A stretch of 64,000 bases of DNA from positions 42,527 through 106,526 of the forward strand of contig NZ_JAMXBH010000016.1 in NCBI RefSeq assembly GCF_023913735.1. The letters run 5' to 3'. Below are positions 7,662-16,356 of this stretch, piece by piece. How positions within the stretch are numbered: the first letter of the stretch is position 1; every line of letters begins with the position of its first letter. The DNA is from Pseudarthrobacter raffinosi (lineage in GTDB: Bacteria; Actinomycetota; Actinomycetes; Actinomycetales; Micrococcaceae). Under the pieces are notes generated by a model. That model ran no database searches. It was not told the DNA's origin and saw only the letters and a list, made by a program, of their open reading frames with translations. A program made the translations under genes and the position numbers.

Positions 7662-9842
7662 ATGGTCGATACCCAGAACGCCGCCCTTCTTTCCGTTTCC
7701 CCTGACTCACCGTCCGCCACAAAAAGCCAGGCGCTGGAGGTTCTCCGCGAACTTGTCGGGCATCCGGCGGCGGATTTCCACGACGGACAGTTTGAGGCGA
7801 TTGAAGCACTGGTCGACGGCGGCCGGCGGGCTTTGGTGGTCCAGCGCACCGGTTGGGGAAAATCGGCCGTGTACTTTGTGGCGTCCCTGCTGCTCCGGCG
7901 CCGCGGGGCCGGCCCTACTCTGATCGTTTCGCCGCTGCTCGCCCTGATGCGGGACCAGGTGGCTGCCGCCGCCCGCGCCGGAGTGCGTGCAGTGGCCATC
8001 AACTCCGCGAACCAGCTGGAATGGGACACCGTCCGGGAACAGCTCGCCGCTGATGAAGTCGACGTGCTGCTGGTTTCGCCGGAACGGCTCACCAACCCGT
8101 CCTTCCGTGAGAACCAGCTGCCGGAGCTCATCCGGCGGACGGGCCTGCTGGTTATTGACGAGGCACACTGTATTTCGGACTGGGGCCATGACTTCCGGCC
8201 GGACTACCGCCGGATCGCTGACCTGATCACCCAACTGCCGGAGTCCGTCCCTGTCCTGGCCACCACCGCCACGGCCAACTCGCGCGTGGTCCACGACATC
8301 GAGGAACAGCTGGGCGCGGGCGTCCTCACTATCCGCGGAACCCTGGGCAGGGATTCCCTGCGCCTGGGCGTCCTCACCTTGCCGAATTCCCGCGAACGGC
8401 TGGGCTGGCTCCTGACGCACCTGGCCGATCTGCCCGGCAGCGGCATCATCTACACGCTGACAGTCTCAGCCGCGGAGGACACCGCCAGGCTTCTCGCCGA
8501 AGCCGGGCACACCGTGCAGGCCTATACCGGCAGGACCGATCCCGCGGACCGGGAGCGCGCAGAGCAGATGCTCAAGGACAACCAGGTCAAGGCGTTGGTT
8601 GCCACCTCGGCGCTCGGCATGGGCTTCGACAAACCGGATCTTGGCTTCGTCGTCCACCTCGGGGCGCCGTCCTCCCCTGTAGCGTACTACCAGCAAGTGG
8701 GCCGTGCGGGCCGTGGCGCGGCGAACGCAGATGTGCTGTTGCTGCCGGGTTCTGAAGACCGGGATATCTGGCAGTACTTCGCCACCGCTTCCATGCCATC
8801 GGAGGAGAAAGCCACAGCAGTGCTGACGTCGTTGGCTGAGGCCGGCACTGCCGTGTCAACGGTTGCGTTGGAGGCCCGGGTTGATCTCCGACGCACCCCG
8901 CTGGAGCTGCTGCTGAAGGTCCTGGCCGTGGATGGCGCCGTGGAACGTGTCGGCGGCGGGTGGCGTTCCACCGGCCAGCCCTGGATCTACGACGCTGAGC
9001 GTTACCGCCGGATCGCCGAGGCCAGGGTGGACGAGCAGGACTCCATGGTGATCTACCAGGACACCGCCGGGTGCCGGATGGAATACATCACCTCGGTCCT
9101 CGACGACGAGACGGCGCATCCCTGCGGGAAGTGCGACAACTGCGCCGGCCGCTGGTTCCGGGCCGATATCGCCGACGACGCCACGGCAGCGGCGGGTCAG
9201 ACGCTCACCCGCGCCGGTGGTGTCCTGGAGGCACGGCTGCAGTGGCCCAGCGGCATGGACCGTTTGGGCGTTCCGGTCAAGGGAAAAATCAAGCCCGACG
9301 AAGGACTGGCGGACGGCCGGGTGCTGGCAAGGCTTACCGATCTCGGCTGGGGCGGGGCGCTGCGGGAACTCTTTGCGGCCGGCGCCGCAGACCGGCCGGT
9401 GGATCCTGCCATGCTGCAGGCCTGTGTCCAGGTCCTGCGGGAATGGGCTACCGGTGACGGCCGGAACCCGGGCTGGAGCGGTGCAGGCCGGCCGGCCGCG
9501 ATCGTCAGCATGCCTTCCCGCAGCAAGCCCGAACTGGTCCGTTCCCTTGCCCAGGGAATTTCGGAAATCGGCAGGATCCCCTACCTTGGCGAGCTGGCCC
9601 TGGGACACGGCGGACCCACTGGAAGCCGCGGCGGAAACAGCGCGTACCGGTTGGCCGGTGTTTGGGACCGCGTCATGGTGGGCCCGGAGTTGGAGGCCGC
9701 CATGGCAACACTTCGTGGCCAGGGCGTGATGCTGATCGACGACCTCGTGGACAGCCGGTGGACCGTTACCGTGGCTGGACGCGCCCTGCGCCAGGCGGGG
9801 GCGGGGGCTGTTCTTCCGCTCGTGCTTGCCCAGGCCGGCTGA
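7662..9842 (+). CDS. recQ: RecQ-family ATP-dependent DNA helicase
   Basis: A 726-residue 3'-5' DNA helicase for recombination and fork repair. Motif I is QRTGWGKS (Lys67), motif II is DEAHCISDWGHDFRPDY (residues 166-182, including the RecQ aromatic loop), motif III is TTATAN, and motif VI is QQVGRAGRG. The zinc-binding region shows CRMEYI and CGKCDNC, as in RecQ. No obvious HRDC domain follows; instead there is a C-terminal region of about 190 residues, as in shorter actinobacterial RecQ proteins. The frame continues far upstream as a shadow of the phosphohexomutase gene, so the ATG at 7662 is chosen. Its 3' end overlaps the convergent MFS gene by 77 bases. Confidence 0.93.
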   Translation: MVDTQNAALLSVSPDSPSATKSQALEVLRELVGHPAADFHDGQFEAIEALVDGGRRALVVQRTGWGKSAVYFVASLLLRRRGAGPTLIVSPLLALMRDQVAAAARAGVRAVAINSANQLEWDTVREQLAADEVDVLLVSPERLTNPSFRENQLPELIRRTGLLVIDEAHCISDWGHDFRPDYRRIADLITQLPESVPVLATTATANSRVVHDIEEQLGAGVLTIRGTLGRDSLRLGVLTLPNSRERLGWLLTHLADLPGSGIIYTLTVSAAEDTARLLAEAGHTVQAYTGRTDPADRERAEQMLKDNQVKALVATSALGMGFDKPDLGFVVHLGAPSSPVAYYQQVGRAGRGAANADVLLLPGSEDRDIWQYFATASMPSEEKATAVLTSLAEAGTAVSTVALEARVDLRRTPLELLLKVLAVDGAVERVGGGWRSTGQPWIYDAERYRRIAEARVDEQDSMVIYQDTAGCRMEYITSVLDDETAHPCGKCDNCAGRWFRADIADDATAAAGQTLTRAGGVLEARLQWPSGMDRLGVPVKGKIKPDEGLADGRVLARLTDLGWGGALRELFAAGAADRPVDPAMLQACVQVLREWATGDGRNPGWSGAGRPAAIVSMPSRSKPELVRSLAQGISEIGRIPYLGELALGHGGPTGSRGGNSAYRLAGVWDRVMVGPELEAAMATLRGQGVMLIDDLVDSRWTVTVAGRALRQAGAGAVLPLVLAQAG

Positions 9843-11247
9843 TCTCTGCGCCGGCATGCCGGTGCAGTGACAGGCTGTCCGCCGTACTGAAGAGCATCAG
9901 GACGGCCATGGTGAGGAAGGCTCCGCGGAAGGGGCCAGCGTGATCCGCGGGGAAGGCCGCCACGCCGTCGAAAATCCGGATCAGCAGGGCACCAACGGCG
10001 ATGCCGGCGCCTGCGGCGAGCTGCACCAGGGTCGCCGACACGGAATTGGCCGATGTCAGCTGGGCGGGTGCGATGTCCGCGTACTGCACCGACGCGTAGG
10101 CGGAGAAGCCAATGGAGCGGAAGGCCCCGCTGCACACGAGCAGGGCGAAGATCAGGGCCTGCGGCGTGTCCGGAGTGAGCAGGGCGCACAGGGCGAAGGT
10201 CACCGCCGATGCCAGGGAGCCGAAGACCAGCATGGCCCGGAAACCGAAACGCCGGATCAGCGGCGTGGTGGCCGGCTTGATGCCGATGTTGCCGATGAAC
10301 ACGGCCGCCACCATGATTCCGGCGTGCAGCGGTGACCAGCCGAAACCGGTCTGGAACATCAGGGGCAGGAGGAACGGCACCGAACTGATGGTCAGGCGGT
10401 AGACGAACCCGCCGGTGGCCATGGCCCGGAATGTTCGGGTGGAAAAAACACTGAGATCAAACAGAGGGTTTTTGGCGCGCCTCATCCACAGCACGGCGGC
10501 CGCGAGGGCGCATACCCCTGCAGCAGCGCCGATGGCTGCCCATGGACCGTCGGGGTGGGCAGTGGCCAGCTCAAGGCCCACCACCAGGGCGCCCACTCCG
10601 GTGGTGGTGAGGAACAGGCCCAGCCAGTCGAGCCTGCGTGCCCTGTCTCCGGCGCCGGCTGGTACCAGACTGAGTGCGGCGATGAACGCGGCCGCCCCCA
10701 ATGGCAAATTGATGAGGAAGATCCAGTGCCACGACAGGTAGGTGGTCAGCGCGCCGCCTACGAGCGGCGCCAGTACGGGCGCCAGCAGCGCGGGCCACAC
10801 CAGGAAAGCCGTCGCCCGCAGAAGCTCCGATTTGGGTGTGCCGCGCAGTACCAGGAGGGTGCCGACAGGAACCATCATGGCCCCACCGGCGCCCTGCAGG
10901 ATCCGGCTCAGCGTCAGCACGGTCAGGTCGGGGCTGATGGCGCAGGCCAGTGAAGCCAGTGTGAACAGGGCGATCGCGAAGCAGAATACTTTGCGGGCCC
11001 CCACGCGTTCAGCAAGCCAGCCGCTGAGCGGGATTCCCATGGCCACGGTCATGAGGTAGGCCGTCATGGTGATGTTGACGTCGGCGGCTGGAACGCCAAA
11101 GTCGCTGGCGATGTTGGGGATGGCGGTGGTGAGGATGGTGCCGTCCAGGAACTCCATAAAGAATGTGGCAGCCACCAGTAGCGCCAGGCGTGGATTCCAC
11201 GCCTGGCTTGTGCTGGATTCCGCGCCCGGGGAATTGCTTACTGCCAT
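9766..11247 (-). CDS. MFS transporter, DHA2 (EmrB/QacA-like) drug:H+ antiporter
   Basis: A 493-residue inner-membrane protein with about 14 hydrophobic segments. The first segment carries FFMEFLDGTILTTAIPNIASDFG, the typical DHA2 opening with the acidic residue and the (I/V)xxAxP element. The loop SGWLAERVGARKVF is MFS motif A and SRILQGAGGAMMVPVG resembles the drug-antiporter motif. It likely exports a lipophilic compound against protons; the substrate cannot be read. The ORF extends upstream to 11472 through a tandem repeat, but the ATG at 11247 begins directly before the first membrane segment. The last 77 bases overlap the 3' end of recQ on the other strand. Confidence 0.88.
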   Translation of the reverse strand: MAVSNSPGAESSTSQAWNPRLALLVAATFFMEFLDGTILTTAIPNIASDFGVPAADVNITMTAYLMTVAMGIPLSGWLAERVGARKVFCFAIALFTLASLACAISPDLTVLTLSRILQGAGGAMMVPVGTLLVLRGTPKSELLRATAFLVWPALLAPVLAPLVGGALTTYLSWHWIFLINLPLGAAAFIAALSLVPAGAGDRARRLDWLGLFLTTTGVGALVVGLELATAHPDGPWAAIGAAAGVCALAAAVLWMRRAKNPLFDLSVFSTRTFRAMATGGFVYRLTISSVPFLLPLMFQTGFGWSPLHAGIMVAAVFIGNIGIKPATTPLIRRFGFRAMLVFGSLASAVTFALCALLTPDTPQALIFALLVCSGAFRSIGFSAYASVQYADIAPAQLTSANSVSATLVQLAAGAGIAVGALLIRIFDGVAAFPADHAGPFRGAFLTMAVLMLFSTADSLSLHRHAGAEISRPGQARAEEQPPPPPGAGRVQPR

Positions 11248-11346
11248 TCCACCATCCTGCCACCGGCTGCACGGGTGGAGCCTCGTGCGTCCGCACCCCG
11301 GACCGCCAGCCTGTCCAGCCCACCCCACTTTCCACGCGCCACGCGC

Positions 11347-11437
11347 CACGCCCGTCTCCCGCCCGCGCACCACGCCCGACTCCCGCCCACGCACCACGCC
11401 CGTCTCCCGCCCGCGCACCACGCCCGTCTCCCGCCCA
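11347..11437. repeat. Tandem repeat, 24-bp unit, about 3.8 copies
   Basis: Units begin at 11347, 11371, 11395 and 11419, each opening CACGCCCG and containing TCCCGCCC; the second has three substitutions and the last is cut short. The repeat lies between the MFS start and the 54-bp palindrome. It has no stop codons in the MFS frame, but is not expected to be translated. Confidence 0.85.
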
Positions 11438-11439
11438 TG

Positions 11440-11493
11440 TAGGTAGCAGTAACTGTCGTTATGAGCGCTCATAACGACAGTTACTGCTACCTA
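11440..11493. repeat. Perfect 54-bp intergenic palindrome
   Basis: Bases 11440-11466 are the exact reverse complement of 11467-11493, with no spacer. The element begins TAGGTAGCAGTAACTGTCGT and is centred on GAGCGCTC. It sits between the tRNA-Ser terminator and the 24-bp tandem repeat. No protein gene is present from 11248 to 11566. Confidence 0.9.
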
Positions 11494-11534
11494 GTTTGGG
11501 TTTGGTGGCATAAAAGCACTTCCCCAGGGAACGC

Positions 11535-11561
11535 AAAAGGCCCCGGTCCAGGACCGGGGCC
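11535..11561 (-). terminator. Rho-independent terminator of tRNA-Ser(GCT)
   Basis: GGCCCCGG and CCGGGGCC pair across a short loop, and on the minus strand the stem runs into TTTTGC. It begins six bases past the 3' end of the tRNA. Confidence 0.85.
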
Positions 11562-11566
11562 AAACG

Positions 11567-11654
11567 CGGAGACGGGGGGATTTGAACCCCCGGTGGAGTT
11601 GTGCCCCACACTTCATTAGCAGTGAAGCCCATTCGGCCGCTCTGGCACGTCTCC
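11567..11654 (-). tRNA. tRNA-Ser (anticodon GCT)
   Basis: An 88-nt class II tRNA on the minus strand. Acceptor stem GGAGACG/CGTCTCC has discriminator G. The anticodon stem CTTCA/TGAAG holds loop CTGCTAA, so the anticodon is GCT. A long variable arm (GTGTGGGGCACAACTCCAC) follows, and the T-loop is TTCAAAT. Confidence 0.95.
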
Positions 11655-11789
11655 AATGGCTATTACTAGCCCACCAAGGATACGCAGAACGGGGCACGCA
11701 GTGCAAAACGGCCACCGAACGCTTGTCTCAGCCCCGGCGCCCTGCCCCACGGTATGCCTCGCGCCGGGCCCAGGAACAGTGCCCTGGGC

Positions 11790-14060
11790 TCAACCCCCTG
11801 CCAGCGTCCGCCAAAGGAAGTGCTGGCTGCGGGCCTGCAGGGCGGCGGCCTGCCGGTTGTCCGAAGCTCCGGCGTGGCCGCCTTCCAGCGCTTCGTGGAA
11901 CCAGACATTCGGGATGCCCATCGCCTGCATCCGGGCGGCCATCTTGCGGGCCTGGACCGGTCCCACCCTGTCGTCCGATGTGGCCGTCCAGATGAATGTT
12001 TCGGGGTACTCCACGCCGTCCTTGAGCAGGTGGTACGGGGAGAAGGTCTTGATGTACTCCCATTCCGCCGCCACGTCCGGGTCGCCGTATTCGGCGATCC
12101 AGGAGTGCCCGGCGGAGAGCTTGGTGTACCGCCTCATGTCCAGCAGCGGAACGCCGCAGGAGATAGCCCCGAAAAGTTCCGGGTAGGTGGTGAGCATGTT
12201 GCCCACCAGCAGCCCGCCGTTGGACCCGCCCACGCAGCCAAGCCGCTCCCGGGAGGTGACGCCACGGTGGACGAGGTGCTGCGCCACGGCGGCAAAGTCC
12301 TCGAAGGCGCGGTGCCGGTTTTCCTTGAGCGCGGCCCGGTGCCAGGACGGCCCGTATTCGCCGCCGCCGCGGATGTTGGCCACAACGTAGACGCCGCCGC
12401 GGGAGTGCGCTGCCTCGCCGGGCCCGCCGGAGGTGGCGGTCCTGCGCTCCAGCCAAGCCCTGCCGACGGTTCCGCTGTACGCAGGGGTCCGGGAGACTTC
12501 GAAGCCGCCGTAGCCGGAGAGCTGCGTGGGGTTCTGCCCGTCCAGGACAAGGTCCCGCGAGGCCACCTGGAAGTAGGGGACGCGGGTGCCGTCTGCGGAG
12601 ACGGCGAAGTGCTGCTGCACCTCGTACTGGTCGTCATTAAAGAACGACGGCGACGCCTTGACTGCCGCATGGCTGCTCACCACGCCAGCCGTCCCGGCAA
12701 CGCCCCCGCCGGAGCCGGCGGTCCCGGCAGGATCCCGCGTGAGGCTTCCGCGCATCAGTGTGCTGGGGGTGGTGAATCCGGTGGCGACCAGCCAGAAGTC
12801 GTCGCCCGCACCGCCGTCGGCCGGTCCTTCATCTTCGTCGTCCACCGCGTAGGCGTTGACGTCGTGCAGCGGCGGGCAGGCATCCAGCAGCGACGAAGCC
12901 CAGGCGCCGCCGTCGGCCGCACTCCCGTCGGCCGCACCCCCGTCGGCCGCAACGCTTGGAACAGAGGGATCCAGCACCCGGATCTCGGACGAGACGTCCC
13001 GCAGCAGGTTCAGCAGCAGGAAATTCCGCGTCCAGCTCCACGACTGCAGCGAAATGTGCGCATCCGGCGTAAACAGCACCAAGAGATCCCGCGCCCCGGC
13101 AAGGTAGTCCTCGAACTTCGCAGCCAACAGCGACCCGGCGGGGTACGTGTTGCCCTCAAGGGACCAGTCCTGCTGCGGCCGGAACAGGAGCCATTCGCGG
13201 TGCGCACTGAGGTTAACATCTGTCGGCGCATCGATCTCGAGCCAGGCGTCGTCCCAGCGGATGAACGTGCTGCGGTTGTAGAAATCGATGTAGTCCACGG
13301 CGAACGTGCGCTCGAAACCCGGAGTGGAATCGTGCGCCACCACGGCCATCATGTGGTCCTCCGGCACCTCAAAAAGCCGGGCGGCCGCGGAAAGGGCGTT
13401 GCCGCGTCGCAGGGTGACAGCCGTCCGGGCATATGAGGATGCGGTTCGCGGCAGGTCCCCGGCCGTGGAGGCAACCAGCAGCGTGTCCGCGTCCAGCCAC
13501 GAGACGTTCCCCTTCGCCGTCGGCAGGTCAAAACCGCCGTCTGCCGGGTCAACAAAGGTGCGGGTCCCGACGTCGAACTCGCGGTAGCGGTTGGCGTCGC
13601 CGCCGTCGGGGGAGAGCGCCAGGAGCGCGAGGCGGTACGGGTCGCCAGCGGCGGGGCGCAGGAACGTGGCACCGTGGAAGACCCACTCCTCACCTTCGGC
13701 GGCGGCGAGGGCATCCACATCCAGCAGCACGTCCCAGGCGGGGGAGTCCGTCAGGTAGCTTTCCCAGGTGGTGCGGCGCCACAGCCCCTTCGGGTTCGCC
13801 TGGTCCTTCCAGAAGTTGTAGTACCACTCGCCGCGCTTGCCCACCATGGCGATCCGGTCCGTGGAGTCCAGCACCTCCAGGATGCTTCCCTCCAGGCCTA
13901 CGTAATCGGCGTCCTCCAAAAGGTCCTCGGTGCGGGCGTTCTGCTCCCGGACCCAGGCAAGCGGTGCCCCGCCGTAGATCTCCTCCAGCCAGACGTTCTC
14001 ATCAGTGGGTTCGGGGGCGGGCGATGAACCGGGCGCTTGATCAGCTGCAGTGGTGGTCAT
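11790..14060 (-). CDS. Prolyl oligopeptidase family serine peptidase (S9A)
   Basis: Cleaves short peptides after proline, probably in the cytoplasm, since no signal peptide is seen. The 756 residues comprise a beta-propeller region (about 60-450) and a C-terminal alpha/beta-hydrolase domain. The catalytic triad is visible: nucleophile Ser613 in CVGGSNGGLLVGN, aspartate in SDDRVGPVQA (Asp696/697), and His729 in EGGHAGASD. NIRGGGEYGPSWH is a further family signature. A low-complexity alanine/aspartate/glycine insert (AADGG-type repeats, DNA 12907-12950) interrupts the propeller. Start: ATG at 14060, with ATG 14069 as alternative; the longer frame overlaps the divergent gene. Confidence 0.93.
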   Translation of the reverse strand: MTTTAADQAPGSSPAPEPTDENVWLEEIYGGAPLAWVREQNARTEDLLEDADYVGLEGSILEVLDSTDRIAMVGKRGEWYYNFWKDQANPKGLWRRTTWESYLTDSPAWDVLLDVDALAAAEGEEWVFHGATFLRPAAGDPYRLALLALSPDGGDANRYREFDVGTRTFVDPADGGFDLPTAKGNVSWLDADTLLVASTAGDLPRTASSYARTAVTLRRGNALSAAARLFEVPEDHMMAVVAHDSTPGFERTFAVDYIDFYNRSTFIRWDDAWLEIDAPTDVNLSAHREWLLFRPQQDWSLEGNTYPAGSLLAAKFEDYLAGARDLLVLFTPDAHISLQSWSWTRNFLLLNLLRDVSSEIRVLDPSVPSVAADGGAADGSAADGGAWASSLLDACPPLHDVNAYAVDDEDEGPADGGAGDDFWLVATGFTTPSTLMRGSLTRDPAGTAGSGGGVAGTAGVVSSHAAVKASPSFFNDDQYEVQQHFAVSADGTRVPYFQVASRDLVLDGQNPTQLSGYGGFEVSRTPAYSGTVGRAWLERRTATSGGPGEAAHSRGGVYVVANIRGGGEYGPSWHRAALKENRHRAFEDFAAVAQHLVHRGVTSRERLGCVGGSNGGLLVGNMLTTYPELFGAISCGVPLLDMRRYTKLSAGHSWIAEYGDPDVAAEWEYIKTFSPYHLLKDGVEYPETFIWTATSDDRVGPVQARKMAARMQAMGIPNVWFHEALEGGHAGASDNRQAAALQARSQHFLWRTLAGG

Positions 14061-14135
14061 GCGCCCCATCCAAACAACATTTTCGCTCCGCAAGCAAGTC
14101 AAGTGCCTGCGGCGCATGCCGATACTCTGGATGCC

Positions 14136-16172
14136 GTGGGTAAATCGAAGAGCATCCGGACAGCCATCATCGGCGCCGGACCGCGGGGAACCAGTGTGCT
14201 GGAGCGCCTGCTCGCACACGCCGCCGCCCACGCCGCCGCCCACGCTGCTGCCCACTCCGGCCCCGCATCCCTCCATATCGACGTCATCGACCCTTATCCG
14301 GCAGGTCCGGGGCACGTGTGGCAGGCCGGCCAGTCCCGGCTGTACCTCATGAACACCCAGTCCTTCTATCCCACGGTCATCCCTGAAGACCCCAGGCTGG
14401 CGCCGCCCGTCGCGGGCACCACGTTCGACCGCTGGCGTGCCCGGCAGCAGCGTGAGCCGATGCCTGCCCTGACGCTGGACGAGCGGTCCGAACTGGCTGC
14501 CTTGGGATCGCGGGACTTCCCCAGCCGGGCACTGTACGGCCGCTACCTGCGCTGCACGCTGGACGAGCTGACGGCAAAACTGCCCGACGGCGTCACCATC
14601 AGTTTCCACGAAACGACGGCCGTGTCGGTGCGCCCGTCGCGCGACGGAACAGCGGGGACGCCAGGGGACGGCGCCCCGGCGGACGGCTCTCAAGGGGACG
14701 GTACCCCAGGCGGGACAACCCCCAGCACCGGAACGTTCGACGTCGGACTCGCCGGCGGCGGTTCCCTCACGGTCGATTCCGTGGTCCTCGCCTTGGGGCA
14801 CCTGGCGTCCCGGCTGAACCCGGAACAGCGGGAACTCCAGGCAGCGGCCGCACAGCTGGGCCTGAGCTACTTCCCGCCGGCCGTCCCGGCGGACGTCGAC
14901 TGGGCCGCGGTTCCGGCCGGCGAACCGGTCCTGGTCCGGGGCATGGGGCTGAACTTCTTCGACGCGATGGGCCAGCTCACGGAGGGCCGCGGCGGAAAGT
15001 TCATCGACGCCGGAACCCGGCTCGAGTATCAGCCTTCCGGCCAGGAGCCCCTGATCATTGCGGCCTCCCGCCGCGGCACCCCGTACCGGGCCAAGGCCGC
15101 GCTGGCCGGCTACTACCCGGCGGCGGTTACCCTGCGGTACCTGACCGAGGCCGCGCTGGAACGGTTCGCGGCCACCGGAATCCGGCCGGGTTTCGACCAC
15201 GATCTCTGGCCCCTGCTGCACCGAGACACCCTCTGGGCCTACTACTCCACCCTGGTGCGCTCGCAGCCGGCCGCCGTCCCCGACGCGTCCGAGTTCCTGG
15301 CCGCGCTGGAGGATGCGCTGCGGCCGCATGCCCACAGCGCCGCCAACTGGGAGGCCGCTGTGGAGAGCGTCCTTGCAGTGCACGTCGGGCCGCGGCACCG
15401 GCTGGACCTGCCGGGCCTCGCGTCTCCCCTGGTGGGCAGGTCCTTCGGATCGCGCGCTGAACTGGATGCCGCCGTCGTCGAGTACTTGCTGGATGACGCC
15501 CGCCGCTCAGCACTGGGCGAGCAGGATCCGGTAAAGATGGCCATCGGCGCGCTGCACCATGGGCGCGCGGTGCTGAAAACGGCAGTGGCCGACGGCGGCA
15601 TCACCGATGAGTCCTGGGTGGCTGGCCTGCGTGGCTGGTTTGAGTCGTTTGTGGAGGGCCTGGCCAGCGGGCCGCCCGCGCTGCGCGCTGAACAGCTGGC
15701 TGCCCTGGCGCGCGCCGGCGTGGTCAGTTTTGTAGGGCCCGATCCCCGGTTCAGCGTGGACCGCCGGACAGGCCGCTTTACCGCCGTCTCTCCGTGGGTG
15801 AAAGGCCCGCCGGTGGCGGCGAAGACCATGGTGGAGGCCCTCGCGCCGGCGAACCGGGTGTCGGCGAACGCTTCACCGCTGCTGGAACAGCTCCTCGCGG
15901 ACGGGATGGTGCGGCCCCGGCTGATGATGACGGCGGAAGGTGCGCCGGTGCAGGCCACCGGGCTCGACGTGGCGCCCCACCCGTACCGGCCGGTGGCGGC
16001 CAACGGCTCGGTGACTGAGGGTCTCTATGTGCTGGGCCTCCAACTTTCGGCCACCCAGTGGGGCACGGCCATCGCCGCGGAAGCGCTCCAGCCGGGCGGC
16101 CCCACGTACGCCAGCGGGCAAAGGACACTCCGCGACGCCGACGAAATCGCGCAGGCGATCCTGGGACACTGA
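14136..16172 (+). CDS. FAD/NAD(P)-binding protein (NAD_binding_9-type)
   Basis: A 678-residue probable flavoprotein. The N-terminus has TAIIGAGPRGTSVLERLLAH, a dinucleotide-binding motif with the GPRG variant seen in the NAD_binding_9 family, followed by DVIDPYPAGPGHVWQ and LYLMNTQSFYPTV. A second nucleotide-like strand (VDSVVLALGHLASRLN) lies near residue 220. Four AAAH repeats interrupt the first fold (DNA 14218-14256). Related proteins are widespread in Arthrobacter and its relatives, but the substrate is unknown to me. GTG at 14136 is chosen because the upstream ATG at 14037 lies within the divergent peptidase gene; the Shine-Dalgarno is weak. Confidence 0.78.
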   Translation: MGKSKSIRTAIIGAGPRGTSVLERLLAHAAAHAAAHAAAHSGPASLHIDVIDPYPAGPGHVWQAGQSRLYLMNTQSFYPTVIPEDPRLAPPVAGTTFDRWRARQQREPMPALTLDERSELAALGSRDFPSRALYGRYLRCTLDELTAKLPDGVTISFHETTAVSVRPSRDGTAGTPGDGAPADGSQGDGTPGGTTPSTGTFDVGLAGGGSLTVDSVVLALGHLASRLNPEQRELQAAAAQLGLSYFPPAVPADVDWAAVPAGEPVLVRGMGLNFFDAMGQLTEGRGGKFIDAGTRLEYQPSGQEPLIIAASRRGTPYRAKAALAGYYPAAVTLRYLTEAALERFAATGIRPGFDHDLWPLLHRDTLWAYYSTLVRSQPAAVPDASEFLAALEDALRPHAHSAANWEAAVESVLAVHVGPRHRLDLPGLASPLVGRSFGSRAELDAAVVEYLLDDARRSALGEQDPVKMAIGALHHGRAVLKTAVADGGITDESWVAGLRGWFESFVEGLASGPPALRAEQLAALARAGVVSFVGPDPRFSVDRRTGRFTAVSPWVKGPPVAAKTMVEALAPANRVSANASPLLEQLLADGMVRPRLMMTAEGAPVQATGLDVAPHPYRPVAANGSVTEGLYVLGLQLSATQWGTAIAAEALQPGGPTYASGQRTLRDADEIAQAILGH

Positions 16173-16199
16173 GGCGAAATATTCGTCCTCACGTCCCCT

Positions 16200-16262
16200 G
16201 AGTTTTTGTCCACATAACGGCCCCTTCGCCCCCGGAAAAACGGATCATCTGGGCAAAAACTC
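16200..16262. repeat. Intergenic palindromic element, copy 2
   Basis: GAGTTTTTGTCCACATA (16200-16216) and TCTGGGCAAAAACTC (ending 16262) form imperfect inverted arms, nearly identical to those at 3808-3870, while the spacer differs. Like copy 1 it lies between two convergent genes and 28 bases past one stop codon. Confidence 0.75.
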
Positions 16263-16278
16263 GAGAGGAAGAAAGTGT

Positions 16279-16307
16279 CCCTCCCCAACTGCTTCAGCCG
16301 GGGAGGG
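16279..16307. terminator. Hairpin between convergent genes
   Basis: CCCTCCCC and GGGGAGGG form an 8-bp GC stem with a 13-base loop. Toward the minus strand it runs into a pyrimidine-rich stretch. It likely ends transcription of the large nuclease gene that stops at 16357. Confidence 0.55.
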
Positions 16308-16356
16308 GCGCCTCTCTGTTTAAAGCTGGCCCGCCGTCAGGCGCTCCAGATTAGTG

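Noticed and set aside
11347..11437. Possible CRISPR array
   Set aside because: The units are directly tandem with no unique spacers, and no cas gene is near.
11440..11493. Terminal inverted repeats of an insertion sequence
   Set aside because: No transposase fragment or target-site duplication is visible on either side; the arms touch each other.
12907..12950. Repeat in the peptidase gene as a regulatory element
   Set aside because: The 15-base units keep the reading frame and code AADGG-type residues in a loop, so a coding expansion explains them.
11754..13436. A 560-codon open frame antisense to the prolyl oligopeptidase gene
   Set aside because: The minus strand carries the full S9 catalytic triad; the plus frame has none.
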